Assembly (NCBI GenBank): GCA_014804645.1
Contig: JAAUZI010000008.1
Span: 62,001-126,000, forward strand
Reading direction: 5' to 3'
Length of the DNA: 64,000 nt
Source: Lachnospiraceae bacterium
GTDB lineage: Bacteria > Bacillota > Clostridia > Lachnospirales > Lachnospiraceae
The notes beneath the pieces are model-generated. The model saw only the letters and a program-made list of their open reading frames with translations. It was not told the origin of the DNA and ran no database searches. Of this stretch, positions 51,474-61,617 are shown in pieces; the first letter of the stretch is position 1; each line of letters opens with the position of its first letter. Both the position numbers and the translations under genes were made by a program.

Positions 51474-52455
51474 GGATGCCTCCGTTCTCCGCCATCCGCC
51501 GGTCTGCGGCGTCGGACTCCTCTTCCTGGGCAGTTCCCGCTTTCTCAATGAAAATCTCATGCAGAGAAGGCTCCCTCAACTCGAATTTCACCACCTGACG
51601 CTGTTCCTTTAACAGATCCTGCAAAAAGTTCAGTGCCTGCGTCTCCCCGGTCACCTTCAGCTGTTTTCCGTCAGGAGTGTCATTTATAATGGGCAGAGCA
51701 TGCCTTTCAATAATATCCTCAAAGGGCTGGTCACATTTGACAAACATATTCACCCGTCCATAACTGCGCTTGATCTCGTTCAGATTCCCCTGCAGCACCG
51801 TCTTGCCCCGGTTCAGGATCGTGATGTCCTCGCAGAATTCCTCGATGGTGGCCATCTGGTGGGAGGACATAATCAGGTATTTTCCCTTTTCCATCTCCTC
51901 CCTGATAATCCCCTTGAACAGATCCGTGTTCACCGGGTCCAGACCGCTCAGAGGTTCATCCAGAATCAACAGCTCCGGCTCTGACAGCAGCGCCGCCATC
52001 AACTGGATCTTCTGCTGGTTGCCCTTGGAGAGCTGGTCCGCCATTTTGGGTTTCTCTGTCTTTTTTCCCTTGGTTTTTGGAGGATACAGATATTCTTCGA
52101 CCTCCAGGCGCCCCGCCCAATAAGCGATTCTCTCCTTGGCGGTCTCTTTGGGCACGCCCTTCAGCTTGGCAAAATACAGCAGCTGATCCATTAGCTCATA
52201 CTTGGGATACAGCCCTCTCTCCTCTGCCAGATAACCCACATTCATGTGCATGGCGTCCATGGGTTTTCCCTGCCACAGCACCTGACCGCCATCGCATGCC
52301 AGCATTCCCAGAATCATGCGAATGGATGTAGTTTTTCCTGCGCCGTTTGTCCCCAAAAGAGCGTAGACGCCGGGAGTTTCCAACGCAAAGGACAGACCGT
52401 CCACCACCGTTTTCTCACCGTACTTTTTGGTTAAATTCTTTACTTCCAATGACAT
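51460..52455 (-). CDS. ABC transporter ATP-binding protein (NatA-like)
   Basis: LGTNGAGKTTSIRMILGML; LSKGNQQKIQLMAALL; LLILDEPLSGLDPVN. Confidence 0.93.
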   Translation of the reverse strand: MSLEVKNLTKKYGEKTVVDGLSFALETPGVYALLGTNGAGKTTSIRMILGMLACDGGQVLWQGKPMDAMHMNVGYLAEERGLYPKYELMDQLLYFAKLKGVPKETAKERIAYWAGRLEVEEYLYPPKTKGKKTEKPKMADQLSKGNQQKIQLMAALLSEPELLILDEPLSGLDPVNTDLFKGIIREEMEKGKYLIMSSHQMATIEEFCEDITILNRGKTVLQGNLNEIKRSYGRVNMFVKCDQPFEDIIERHALPIINDTPDGKQLKVTGETQALNFLQDLLKEQRQVVKFELREPSLHEIFIEKAGTAQEEESDAADRRMAENGGIHEEK

Positions 52456-52795
52456 GTTTTCTCCTTTCCCGCATATCGCAAACCAGGGCTGTGATATTGC
52501 ACCAATCTGTATTGGAACTAATTCTCATGTTCAGCCCCATTATAAAACCCTGTTTCCCTCATGTAAACCGTAAATGCCGCACTAAATATTGTCTTTTCGT
52601 GCAGTCTTTTTTTCATCATGTATGTTTTCTTCCCGTATTCTGTGCATTTCCGATACCTCTCCTACCCTGTTTCAACTCATCAGATAAATATATTATGTGG
52701 CAAATAAGCGGCATTTTCTCCCTGCTTATATCCTCTGTCATATCATCCGAACTATGATTTTTCCGGCAAATTTGCCATACGGCATCGCATCGGTT

Positions 52796-53338
52796 CTATT
52801 TCAGACTGTGCTTCATCCGAAAGAACTTGACGCCCACATGAAGAAACAGACGCAAATACAAAAGCAGCAGTACAAAGAACATCCAAAAAAAAATATCCAT
52901 TGGAGCCCTGTCGGTAATGCTTTGATATATCTGAGGCAGAATGCAGCCGAAAAAAATCACAAATAGTGGCATCATCCGCCACTTCCATATCCGGCCAAGC
53001 AAATCGATCCGTGAGGCATTGTCGCTGAAGATTTCTTCCTTTCCCACCATTTGAGAGATCGGTTTTCGAAAATAGTGAAAGCTCATACAGCTGGACACGT
53101 ATTCCCAACCGCAATCTCGGAACATCTGTCGGTATTCCGCACTATCTCCATCCCTCCTGTTACGAAAATCCAACTGGTAGACCACCTCCTCCGGCTCACA
53201 TCTCTCAAAGTAAAAAAAACAGGGGGGCGTCATGCTGATCAATTTCCAGCCCGACCGGTGCATCTCTGTAAGCCACTCTCCTTCTTCCCTAAAATCCGCT
53301 ATGGTAAATATCCGTGTTTTTTTTAATATATCACCCAT
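52796..53338 (-). CDS. DUF2812 domain-containing membrane protein
   Basis: EEGEWLTEMHRSGWKLISM...; C-terminal TMs; next to PadR gene. Confidence 0.75.
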   Translation of the reverse strand: MGDILKKTRIFTIADFREEGEWLTEMHRSGWKLISMTPPCFFYFERCEPEEVVYQLDFRNRRDGDSAEYRQMFRDCGWEYVSSCMSFHYFRKPISQMVGKEEIFSDNASRIDLLGRIWKWRMMPLFVIFFGCILPQIYQSITDRAPMDIFFWMFFVLLLLYLRLFLHVGVKFFRMKHSLK

Positions 53339-53360
53339 GATCCCTTTTACCTTTCCTAAA

Positions 53361-53732
53361 TTAATGTTCCACCGCCAAAGCAGCCGTTTTCACATTTTCA
53401 GGCTCCATGACCTCCTGCAGACCGCTGCCCTCCACTGTCCGGTACAGCCGTTGGATGCGCCGCATCTCCAAATCCAGCACTTGTCTGCCCAGATCTGTGA
53501 TCTGATATATCTTACGTTTCTCCTCTTCCCGCACGAAACGGATCACACCATCCCTCTCCATCTTGGACAGACTCCCGTACATAGTGCCGGGACTGATCCG
53601 TATCTCTCCGTCTGTCAGTTTCAATACCTGCTGTACAATATTATAGCCATGCATGGGTTCCTGCAGGCAGTACAAGATGTAAAAGCCTGTCTCTGTCATC
53701 GGGACATATACTTTCTTTATATGTTCTTCCAT
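53361..53732 (-). CDS. PadR family transcriptional regulator
   Basis: ETGFYILYCLQEPMHGYNIVQQVLKLTDGEIRISPGTMYGSLSKMERDGVI. Confidence 0.92.
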   Translation of the reverse strand: MEEHIKKVYVPMTETGFYILYCLQEPMHGYNIVQQVLKLTDGEIRISPGTMYGSLSKMERDGVIRFVREEEKRKIYQITDLGRQVLDLEMRRIQRLYRTVEGSGLQEVMEPENVKTAALAVEH

Positions 53733-53787
53733 GCCCTAATCCTTTCTTATCAATTTTCTTTACCACGCCATACATATATCTCACTTC

Positions 53788-53835
53788 AATACATCGCACC
53801 TCGATATATTTAATAGTATCGCAGTGCGATATATT
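53788..53835 (-). promoter_or_regulatory. Two tandem operator-like sites upstream of padR
   Basis: Minus strand AATATATCGCACTGCGATACT and AATATATCGAGGTGCGATGTATT, about 27 nt apart. Confidence 0.6.
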
Positions 53836-54001
53836 TGTCAATATCTTTTTCACATCTGCCCACAATATATATCAATTCGCAAAAAATAAACAAAAAATGA
53901 CATTTCATGCTTGTATGCGATTTCAAATTATGCTATTATAAAGAACATAGTTTTACTAAATATCAAAACAGTCTGTAAAATTGAGGAAGGAGGGGGCTCA
54001 A

Positions 54002-54259
54002 ATGGGCGTAGCTGCATTGGTATTGGGCATTATCGCTATTATTATTGGTATTTTTAGTGCCGGCTCATTAGGATGGGCGGGGGCGCTTATGGGAATTATA
54101 GGAATTATTCTTGGAGCGCTCGGCAAAAAAAATGCGCCGGAGGGGCAAACCGGTCTGGCTACCGCAGGCTTGGTGTGTTCCATCATTGGCACGATTTTGT
54201 GCCTGTTGCTTTACATCGCATGCATAGCATGTGTAGGTGGATTGGCTGCACTGGCTTAA
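54002..54259 (+). CDS. Small glycine/isoleucine-rich membrane protein (DUF4190-like)
   Basis: MGVAALVLGIIAIIIGIFSAGSLGWAGALMGIIGIILGALGKKNA...LATAGLVCSIIGTILCLLLYIACIACVGG; RBS GGAAGGAGG. Confidence 0.65.
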   Translation: MGVAALVLGIIAIIIGIFSAGSLGWAGALMGIIGIILGALGKKNAPEGQTGLATAGLVCSIIGTILCLLLYIACIACVGGLAALA

Positions 54260-54301
54260 ACCCAATCGGGTGGAAACGTGCGCCGCAAGACGCATCACCA
54301 G

Positions 54302-54336
54302 AAAAAGGACAGCAGATTTATTGCTGTCCTTTTTTA
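54302..54336 (+). terminator. Intrinsic terminator
   Basis: AAAAAGGACAGCA gattta TTGCTGTCCTTTTTT. Confidence 0.85.
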
Positions 54337-54352
54337 GGAGGATTTATTTTAC

Positions 54353-55111
54353 ATGGGAACTTTAGGTTTTTATTTTTTCAATCACTTTATTGCTTATTAT
54401 GGCTTAATGATTGTCATAGGCATTGCTGTTGCGGCATTTATAGCGCATTTCCAGATCAAAAAATTTCATTTAAGTTGGAATGATTTTCTGATTATTTGTG
54501 CGACATCCGGATTGTTTTGTATCATCGGGGCAAAAATTCTTTATCTTCTCCTCTCCATCCATACGCTTGAACTGAATAGACTAAAGGATTTATCATACAT
54601 CAACACACTTATGAGCGGAGGCTTTGTTTTTTTTGGAGGCTTGATCGGAATATTCCCGGCGCTGTATTTATGTCAAAAAAAACTTGGGATTCCTGTTTCG
54701 GAATATCTGCAATATTGTACATGCTGTATCCCGATCGCGCATGGTTTTGGGAGAATAGGATGTTATCTGGTCGGATGCTGTCATGGGATTCCGTATGATG
54801 GCCGTTTTTCTGTGATTTATAGCCATTCTTTATATGCGCCAAACGGAGTTCGACTTTTCCCGGTTCAATTACTTGAGGCGTTTGGTGAATTCATAATTGG
54901 ATTATTTCTGTTGTATTCCTGCCGAAAGCAAAAGAAAGTTTCTCCAATTATTATATATGTAATTTCATATTGCGTACTGCGATTTTTCCTGGAATATTTA
55001 CGAGGGGATTCTATACGCGGCAGTTTATATGGATTTTCGACATCGCAATTAATCAGTATTCCAATTATTATTGGATTAAGCATAATCCTGCATAAAAAGC
55101 GAAGGATTTGA
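54353..55111 (+). CDS. Prolipoprotein diacylglyceryl transferase (Lgt)-family protein
   Basis: IAHGFGRIGCYLVGCCHGIPYDG; multi-TM; C-terminal FPVQLLEAFGEF and RFFLEYLRGD. Confidence 0.82.
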   Translation: MGTLGFYFFNHFIAYYGLMIVIGIAVAAFIAHFQIKKFHLSWNDFLIICATSGLFCIIGAKILYLLLSIHTLELNRLKDLSYINTLMSGGFVFFGGLIGIFPALYLCQKKLGIPVSEYLQYCTCCIPIAHGFGRIGCYLVGCCHGIPYDGRFSVIYSHSLYAPNGVRLFPVQLLEAFGEFIIGLFLLYSCRKQKKVSPIIIYVISYCVLRFFLEYLRGDSIRGSLYGFSTSQLISIPIIIGLSIILHKKRRI

Positions 55112-55132
55112 ATGTGTTTGAGAAAATGTTCA

Positions 55133-55900
55133 TTACTGTATCTTAGGATACAGCCGCAGGGCATTCTCTGTGGTAATTCGCTCCACCTCTTCCTCCGTAG
55201 TTCCCTTGATCTGGGCTATCTGGGATACCACATAGGTGAGGTTGCGGGAATCGTTGCGTTTGCCCCGGTTGGGCACGGGACTCAAATAGGGGCAGTCCGT
55301 CTCCAGAAGAATCCGGTCCATGGGAAGATATTCCACAGTCTCCTTGAGTCTTCTGCCGTTTTTGAATGTGACCACTCCGCCCACGCCAATATAAAAGCCC
55401 ATGTCCAGAAAGCTGCGGGCCAGCTCCCGGCTGTAGGAATAACAGTGAATTACCCCACCGCTCTTCTCCGCATGCTCCTCCCGCATCAGTTCCACCGTGT
55501 CCTGGGCCGCCTCCCTGGAGTGAATCACCACCGGCAGTCCCACCTCCTGGGCAAGCCGCAGCTGGCGCGCAAACCATTTCTTCTGCCATTCCCGGTCTGG
55601 CTCATCCCAATAGTAATCCAATCCGATCTCACCGATGGCAACACATTTCTCCAGGCGGCTCTGCTGTGCCAGCCAGTCCATGTCCTCCTCTGTCAGTTCC
55701 GCCGTGTCACAGGGATGGATTCCCAGGGAGCCATAGACAAAGGGATATTTTTCCATCAGCTCTATAGTGCGCCGACAGGATTCCAGGCTGGAACCGCTGT
55801 TGACGACCCGGCAGACGCCGTGGGCCGCCAGGTCGGCCAGCAGCTCCTCCCTGTCCTCGTCAAATGCTTTGTCGTCATAGTGCGCGTGGGTGTCTATCAT
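55133..55900 (-). CDS. TatD family DNase
   Basis: MIDTHAHYDDKAFDEDR; GEIGLDYYWD; LPVVIHSREA; LLETDCPYLSP. Confidence 0.95.
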   Translation of the reverse strand: MIDTHAHYDDKAFDEDREELLADLAAHGVCRVVNSGSSLESCRRTIELMEKYPFVYGSLGIHPCDTAELTEEDMDWLAQQSRLEKCVAIGEIGLDYYWDEPDREWQKKWFARQLRLAQEVGLPVVIHSREAAQDTVELMREEHAEKSGGVIHCYSYSRELARSFLDMGFYIGVGGVVTFKNGRRLKETVEYLPMDRILLETDCPYLSPVPNRGKRNDSRNLTYVVSQIAQIKGTTEEEVERITTENALRLYPKIQ

Positions 55901-56006
55901 CTCAGTCTCGCTTTCATTATCGATATTTCAGGGTACTTGCTCAAGACAATTATAGCACCCTGCCCGGCTGTTGACTACAATATTTTTGCGCCTCCAACAT
56001 GCATCC

Positions 56007-58181
56007 TTACTGTTCATTCAAGTACATCTGCACCCTGTTCTGAATCTTGTCGATCGTCTCGTCCAACGTGGCGTCCCCGGCAAAATACATCTCCGCTTCT
56101 TCCCGCAAAATCGTCCGGACGGGACTCTCGTAGGCAGTGTTCGTGGAGTCTCTGAATACCGCATTGTCTATCAGTCCACGAAATGTGGCAACATCTTCCG
56201 GCGCCATTAGAGGGGTTGAGGAAATATAATAGGAAAATTCTTTTTTAACCCCCCCTGTCCAGCTGGCAGTCATGGACAGATATTTTTCAAAGCTGTCTAT
56301 CCTCACCGGGAACTGCCAGTCGATACGATCCTGCATCTCATCGGACAACAGGAACTCTAAAAAATCCCATGCTCCCTGTTTATTTTTTGATGCGCTGTTT
56401 ATCACAAACGCATCGGAGAAATGGAATATGTTTTCCGCTCCGTTCCAACCCGGCCTTCCCAGATAGAATCCGTTATACTGTTCCTTATTTATCATAAAGC
56501 TATCTGAATTAAAAAGCAGTATAAAGAAAAATTTCTTTTCGCCTGTCCCCTCCTGTTGTTCCCATTTATTGCATTCCCTAAGAATATTTTTAAAATCTTC
56601 ACTGTCAAAGTAACATTCCTTTTTATCATAATCTATAAAATACTCTTGCGGCCTGGCTCCCAAGCAGTATTCAAACGCCGCCATTTGAGACATCGGCATA
56701 TCATAGAGCGCTCCATACTGCGTCAGCTCCAGGAATCGCAGAGGAGTCCAGTCTTCCGCATCTACCTCCTCTCTGGTCACCATCGTCTCCATGATAAATG
56801 AGGGAGTTACCATAACCTCTTTCCCGCCAACCTTACCGGCCTCTCTGACAGCCTCAAAAATATCTCCCTCCTTTACCCGATCACTTGCCTCATAGTATTT
56901 GCCCAGCTCCTCGAAAACGCCCTTATTGGCCAAACTATCTACATTCATCCCCTGTACATTGATCAAATCGGGGCCTTCCCCTCGAAGGAGCTGCAATTGC
57001 AACGCCCCTATAAAAGCATTTATAGAGCTGCCTTCTTCCGGTGGGAGTACCACTACCCGGTACTCTCTGTTCTGCCTGTTATACTGCCGTATCATAACCT
57101 CCATATAACTTCCCGGATCTCTAAAGAGTGCCCTGCTAATCGTCACCTCTTGCCGGACCGGATAGTCGCGCCGTTCTTTGTGGGCAACGGATACAAAAGT
57201 CAAAATCTCCCCCGTCCCCCACATATGTGTGTAGTGCTCCATACACAGCAGTCGGACATCCTCTTTTCCCCGAAAAATATGGTTTATATGGTCGCCGTCT
57301 ATCTGTACATACTCGTCATCCCATGCCCACATCTGCTCTGTTTCCCCGGATGCCGGCTCGTATTTCCACATCTCTTTCCCAGTACACAGGTAGATTCCGT
57401 CTTCCCGTCCTCCAAATACCTGCAGCGGCACGATGGGGCATTCATACTGTTCGCACGTATCCCCCAGCTCTACAAAGACAGGAATATCGCCCGTCACACA
57501 GTAGCCATAGACCTGCCCATCCCTGCCCTCTGCAATTCCCTCCAAGGTCTCCACATCAGGTGTATAGATCTTCTGTAATTCTCCGTCTGACCCAAACGCA
57601 ACAATTTTGCCTCCCTTACCATAGGTATGCAGGAACACTCTGCCGTCCGCCGTGACGATTCCCTCACCGATACTATCGCCAAGGCCCTGCAGCTCAGATG
57701 CAGTGTATCCTGTATGCCACTGCATTGCTCCGTCTGCATCATATTTTTCCAGAGAAAATTCCCCATTGTCGTCCTGGCAGAACATAAAAAAGTTGCTTTC
57801 CCGATCCGCAAGGAGAATCATAGGCAATCCTCCTTCCCGCTCGAAATAGACCTCGGGATCAAAAGTGTCATATATTCCATTTCTATACACGACCCAGACA
57901 TTGCGGCGTATCATTTCCTGTATCGTCTCCGGACCGTCCGTCTTGCGGGCGGTACAGTACAGCCATTCCTCACTAAAGGTATATCTCCAAAAATAGTCCA
58001 ATGCACCTGGCAGCCTCATATCGTGAAACTCCGCAACAGGCACGAGCACCCCTTCGTCCTCGGCAACCAAAACGGACTCCGGATTTTCCCGGAGTCCACA
58101 GGAGATCAATGTCAAAAGCGTAGCCAATAAAACGATACTGGTTAACATACATTTCCAATGATGTTTCATTTTTTTCTCCAT
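56007..58181 (-). CDS. Large extracellular solute-binding lipoprotein with N-terminal extra domain
   Basis: Lipobox LISCGLRE; N-terminal repeat/propeller-like region, C-terminal SBP domain (GPDLINVQGMNVDSLANKGVFEELGKYYEASDRV). Confidence 0.75.
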   Translation of the reverse strand: MEKKMKHHWKCMLTSIVLLATLLTLISCGLRENPESVLVAEDEGVLVPVAEFHDMRLPGALDYFWRYTFSEEWLYCTARKTDGPETIQEMIRRNVWVVYRNGIYDTFDPEVYFEREGGLPMILLADRESNFFMFCQDDNGEFSLEKYDADGAMQWHTGYTASELQGLGDSIGEGIVTADGRVFLHTYGKGGKIVAFGSDGELQKIYTPDVETLEGIAEGRDGQVYGYCVTGDIPVFVELGDTCEQYECPIVPLQVFGGREDGIYLCTGKEMWKYEPASGETEQMWAWDDEYVQIDGDHINHIFRGKEDVRLLCMEHYTHMWGTGEILTFVSVAHKERRDYPVRQEVTISRALFRDPGSYMEVMIRQYNRQNREYRVVVLPPEEGSSINAFIGALQLQLLRGEGPDLINVQGMNVDSLANKGVFEELGKYYEASDRVKEGDIFEAVREAGKVGGKEVMVTPSFIMETMVTREEVDAEDWTPLRFLELTQYGALYDMPMSQMAAFEYCLGARPQEYFIDYDKKECYFDSEDFKNILRECNKWEQQEGTGEKKFFFILLFNSDSFMINKEQYNGFYLGRPGWNGAENIFHFSDAFVINSASKNKQGAWDFLEFLLSDEMQDRIDWQFPVRIDSFEKYLSMTASWTGGVKKEFSYYISSTPLMAPEDVATFRGLIDNAVFRDSTNTAYESPVRTILREEAEMYFAGDATLDETIDKIQNRVQMYLNEQ

Positions 58182-58191
58182 AAATCTATCT

Positions 58192-58515
58192 TTACTTTCC
58201 AGAACCACGGTCATGTACCACTATCACGTAGTATTCGTGCTCTGACTCATGATAGATCGGACAGCCCGCTGTATGACACTCAACAACATTATACTTATTA
58301 TAGAGATTGTTATAAAGAGTGCAGTTGCTATGCTCGCTACATAATCCAGCTTTATCTGATTGCACAAGATTTGTCAAGGTATATCGTTCCACTTTGGTGC
58401 CGCAGAAAGGACATGCCTCATAATTCACCGCTGCCTGTACAGAACCCAGACTCTGTAAACCAATGAACAAGCACAGGCCTGCTGCCACTACTACTCTTTT
58501 CATCATCTTCCACAT
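58192..58515 (-). CDS. Secreted cysteine-rich hypothetical protein
   Basis: Signal peptide; YEACPFCGTKVERYTLTN...GLCSEHSNC...ECHTAGCPIYHESEHEYYVI. Confidence 0.6.
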   Translation of the reverse strand: MWKMMKRVVVAAGLCLFIGLQSLGSVQAAVNYEACPFCGTKVERYTLTNLVQSDKAGLCSEHSNCTLYNNLYNKYNVVECHTAGCPIYHESEHEYYVIVVHDRGSGK

Positions 58516-58666
58516 TTTCTTATCTCCTCCTTTTATTGTATATTAATATATAAAATTGCATCTGGCATTTATATATTATCAAGATTTATATACGTTGTCA
58601 ATGATTTTTCTATTTCTATCCTGCCGCTCATCTGATTAATCTCCATTTTTAGAGTCCGCGAAACCA

Positions 58667-58897
58667 TCAAAAAATTTTCCCGGCATCCTGCATCTGGTAA
58701 TCCAGAGCCTCGATGGACTCGGCGCAGGCTTTCAGCTGTGCCACAATCTCCTCCGCATCTTCCATGTCTTTCTTGTATTTCAGCTTGTGTTCCAGGCTGG
58801 CCCAAAAGTCCATGGCGATGGTGCGGAACTGCAGTTCCATCTTCATATACTTTTTCCCTTTGGACAGAAAAATAGCAAATTTGTATGGGTGTGTCAA
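58667..58897 (-). pseudogene. C-terminal fragment of RelQ-type small alarmone synthetase / GTP pyrophosphokinase
   Basis: KKYMKMELQFRTIAMDFWASLEHKLKYKKDMEDAEEIVAQLKACAESIEALDYQMQ without the N-terminal synthetase domain. Confidence 0.75.
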
Positions 58898-58910
58898 TTT
58901 TACTGCTGGT

Positions 58911-59957
58911 TCAGTCCTCTGTATGCGTCTCCTGCTCCGCGCTATTATATATCTGATTGTATTGCGCCAAATCTATCCGCTGAGCCATCTCCGGAATAGA
59001 GCTTACCACCCCTGGAAAGCCCAGTCGGATGCGGTAGAAATCCTCCTCCATCCTCTCTGTCTCCATACTCCAGCTGTCGGAGATATGACCGAAACTCAGC
59101 TGGCAGCAATAGACATCCTTCTGTGCCCAGCCCGCAATCCAGACATCGGAAGGGGAAGAGCTGATTCCCATGAACCTTATCCACCTAACATCCTGGAAAT
59201 ATTCCGAGAGGACAGGCGATTCCTTATCGGAATTATAAAGGGATATTTCGGCTGCATTGATGCTCTGGGATTTTGAACCCTTGTATATATCCACATTCCC
59301 ATTCCAGTATTCGTAGTTCGAAACCAGCTCAGAGTCGGTTATTAAGTCAGAGGACTCCGCATGATAATTCTCGCACAATATCCACCACCACTCCCAAGCG
59401 TTCCCATCCATCCAGTCCTGCAGGGGAATCGTCTCCTTCTCTTCGCTCTCCGCATAATAGACCGTCCCATCCAAACCATCTATCAGCAACTCCACACGAC
59501 CGCCGTCTCCTCTCTCCAGGTGAATGTCATTGGCCACCAGCAAAATCTGTCCGTCAGACTCCCGTATCAGAACATACTGGGTGCAGCTTTTCACGACCAT
59601 ATCATCTCCCCATTTTTCTCCATAGGGGGATACATACCCGCTCCCCAGCAGCGCCCGCATCAGAATGCTTTGCTCCGTCTGCACCACATTCTCCCACAGA
59701 GCCTCGTTGCCGGCATCGACCTCCTTGGAACTGCATATCACATTCCCCTGAGCGTTCGCCGCAAAATAGGCGCTCATTCGCTCATGGATATCGTTCTCAT
59801 AACTGCGGTCCAGCTGCGCCACCATCAGGGGAGCCAGCGCCTCTCCCTGCATGCGGCTTTGCGAGGCGGCATCCCGCAATGCGAACCACCAGCCCGGTAA
59901 AAACAGCGCTGTCATTATCAGAAGTATGGACAAACCTATTCCCAGATATCGCCTCAT
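58911..59957 (-). CDS. Membrane-anchored hypothetical protein linked to two-component system
   Basis: One N-terminal TM then extracytoplasmic domain; same strand and spacing as HK/RR. Confidence 0.6.
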   Translation of the reverse strand: MRRYLGIGLSILLIMTALFLPGWWFALRDAASQSRMQGEALAPLMVAQLDRSYENDIHERMSAYFAANAQGNVICSSKEVDAGNEALWENVVQTEQSILMRALLGSGYVSPYGEKWGDDMVVKSCTQYVLIRESDGQILLVANDIHLERGDGGRVELLIDGLDGTVYYAESEEKETIPLQDWMDGNAWEWWWILCENYHAESSDLITDSELVSNYEYWNGNVDIYKGSKSQSINAAEISLYNSDKESPVLSEYFQDVRWIRFMGISSSPSDVWIAGWAQKDVYCCQLSFGHISDSWSMETERMEEDFYRIRLGFPGVVSSIPEMAQRIDLAQYNQIYNSAEQETHTED

Positions 59958-60051
59958 ATTCCGGCCTCCTATTATTAGAGGTTCATTGGAACCTCTGGGT
60001 TCCTTGGAACCTCCATTCCGCATGTTCCCTACAAACACACAGTTTTTACTA

Positions 60052-61587
60052 CTATTTGGGAGCTGTCAGGGGCAGGCGGATCAGGATCTCCGTGCCCTCT
60101 CCCAGGGTGCTTTTCACCTTCCAGCTGCCTCCGTGGAGCTGCAGAATACGCTGGCACAGAGACATGCCCAGACCTGCTCCGCCCTCCTTGCGGGAGCGGG
60201 ATTTGTCCACCATGTAAAAAGGCTCCGTGATCCGGTCGATCTCCTCCTGCGGTATTCCCCGTCCATTGTCCCGGATACGGATACCGTACCATTTTCCCCC
60301 TTTAGGTTTCCTCACATTCTCAGGTTCATCCTCCGGCTCGCTGACGCCCCACTCCGAGTCGTCAAAATCTGCCTGATAGGTCTTGGAGCGTTTGTCGCGG
60401 ACATGACGTCCCTCCAGGCTGATCTGCCCCTTCTCCCCCACCGCCTTGGTGGCATTGTCCAGCAGATTGTACAGCAGAGACAACAGCAGATCGCTGTCCC
60501 CCCACAGCGTGGCCTGTTCCATGCGGATACTGCCCTGAATCTGGCGCGTATCCCAGATGGGGCGCATGGTGCTCCACAGATTTTCCCCCAACGTCATGGC
60601 CTTGATTGGCTTGCCCGCAAAGTCCTGTTTCTCCATACTCACCAGCTCCAACAGCTTGTGGGAGAGCTGTTCCAGCCGCTTTCCCTGCGTGTAGATATAA
60701 TGGCTGGCAGTGCGGTGTTCTTCCGGCTCCAGCTCCATGGTGTCCAGCATCTGGGCGTAGCCGATAATGGATGTCAGCGGCGTCTTCAGCTCGTGGGCGA
60801 AGGCCGCCGTGAAATCTTCCTGGCGTTTGGCCTCCAGTTCCTTTTCCCTCATCTGCTCCACCAGCCGGTCAGCCATGAGATTAAAGCTCTCCGCCAGCTC
60901 CCCCACTTCATCCGGCTGATGGTAGTCCGAGCGCCGGGTCAAGTCCCCGGCTGCGATCCTTTTGGTCACCCAACCCAGTTTGCGGATCGGGCGGGTCAGG
61001 TAGCGCGCCAGCACCCAGGCACAGACTGCCGCCACCGTCAGCAGCACCAGCAGCATCACTCTATACTGCCGTATCGTGTCCGTTCGGGTGTCATAAATTC
61101 CCTGTATGTTGCGGCTGACCAACAGATAATAGGTCTTGTCTCCCAGTCGGCTGTCGCTCATGCTGACAAGCTCATAACCCCTGGAATCCATACATATCTG
61201 CCAGATGTAGCTGTTCTCCCCGGCCTCGTTGCGACGGACGATCATCTCGTCCACATCCACGATGCCGGACAGCCTAGTCAGCTCCTGCTGCCCGCTGTAA
61301 CAGTTTCCCTCTCCGTCCAATACAATGCAGTTGCTCCCAGTCCGGTCCACATTGATCGTCATACTTTCCAAGGCTCTCTGCAGGGCATAAACCTCCCCAT
61401 ATTCCTCGCCGGACCGATACCCCACCTCCAGAAAGTACTGAAACATCCGAATCTCCTGACTGGCCTGCTGCCGCTCCTGCTCCAGCATCCGGCTGAAACT
61501 GGAGTCCAGCATCCACATGCCAAAGGCAATAAATGCCGCCGTGACCAGTACCATGATCCACAAAAAAAGTTTCCCCGTAAATTTCAT
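60052..61587 (-). CDS. Sensor histidine kinase (HAMP)
   Basis: FAHELKTPLTSIIGYAQM H-box; IRDNGRGIPQEEIDRITEPFYMVDKSRSRKEGGAGLGMSLC. Confidence 0.94.
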   Translation of the reverse strand: MKFTGKLFLWIMVLVTAAFIAFGMWMLDSSFSRMLEQERQQASQEIRMFQYFLEVGYRSGEEYGEVYALQRALESMTINVDRTGSNCIVLDGEGNCYSGQQELTRLSGIVDVDEMIVRRNEAGENSYIWQICMDSRGYELVSMSDSRLGDKTYYLLVSRNIQGIYDTRTDTIRQYRVMLLVLLTVAAVCAWVLARYLTRPIRKLGWVTKRIAAGDLTRRSDYHQPDEVGELAESFNLMADRLVEQMREKELEAKRQEDFTAAFAHELKTPLTSIIGYAQMLDTMELEPEEHRTASHYIYTQGKRLEQLSHKLLELVSMEKQDFAGKPIKAMTLGENLWSTMRPIWDTRQIQGSIRMEQATLWGDSDLLLSLLYNLLDNATKAVGEKGQISLEGRHVRDKRSKTYQADFDDSEWGVSEPEDEPENVRKPKGGKWYGIRIRDNGRGIPQEEIDRITEPFYMVDKSRSRKEGGAGLGMSLCQRILQLHGGSWKVKSTLGEGTEILIRLPLTAPK

Positions 61588-61617
61588 GCGTTCTTCCCCA
61601 TCAGTTTCGCCTCAGAT

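Noticed and set aside
48755-52455. Antibiotic-resistance exporter
   Set aside because: NatAB-like ABC-2 exporter with PadR/DUF2812 neighbours is common; substrate cannot be inferred from sequence.
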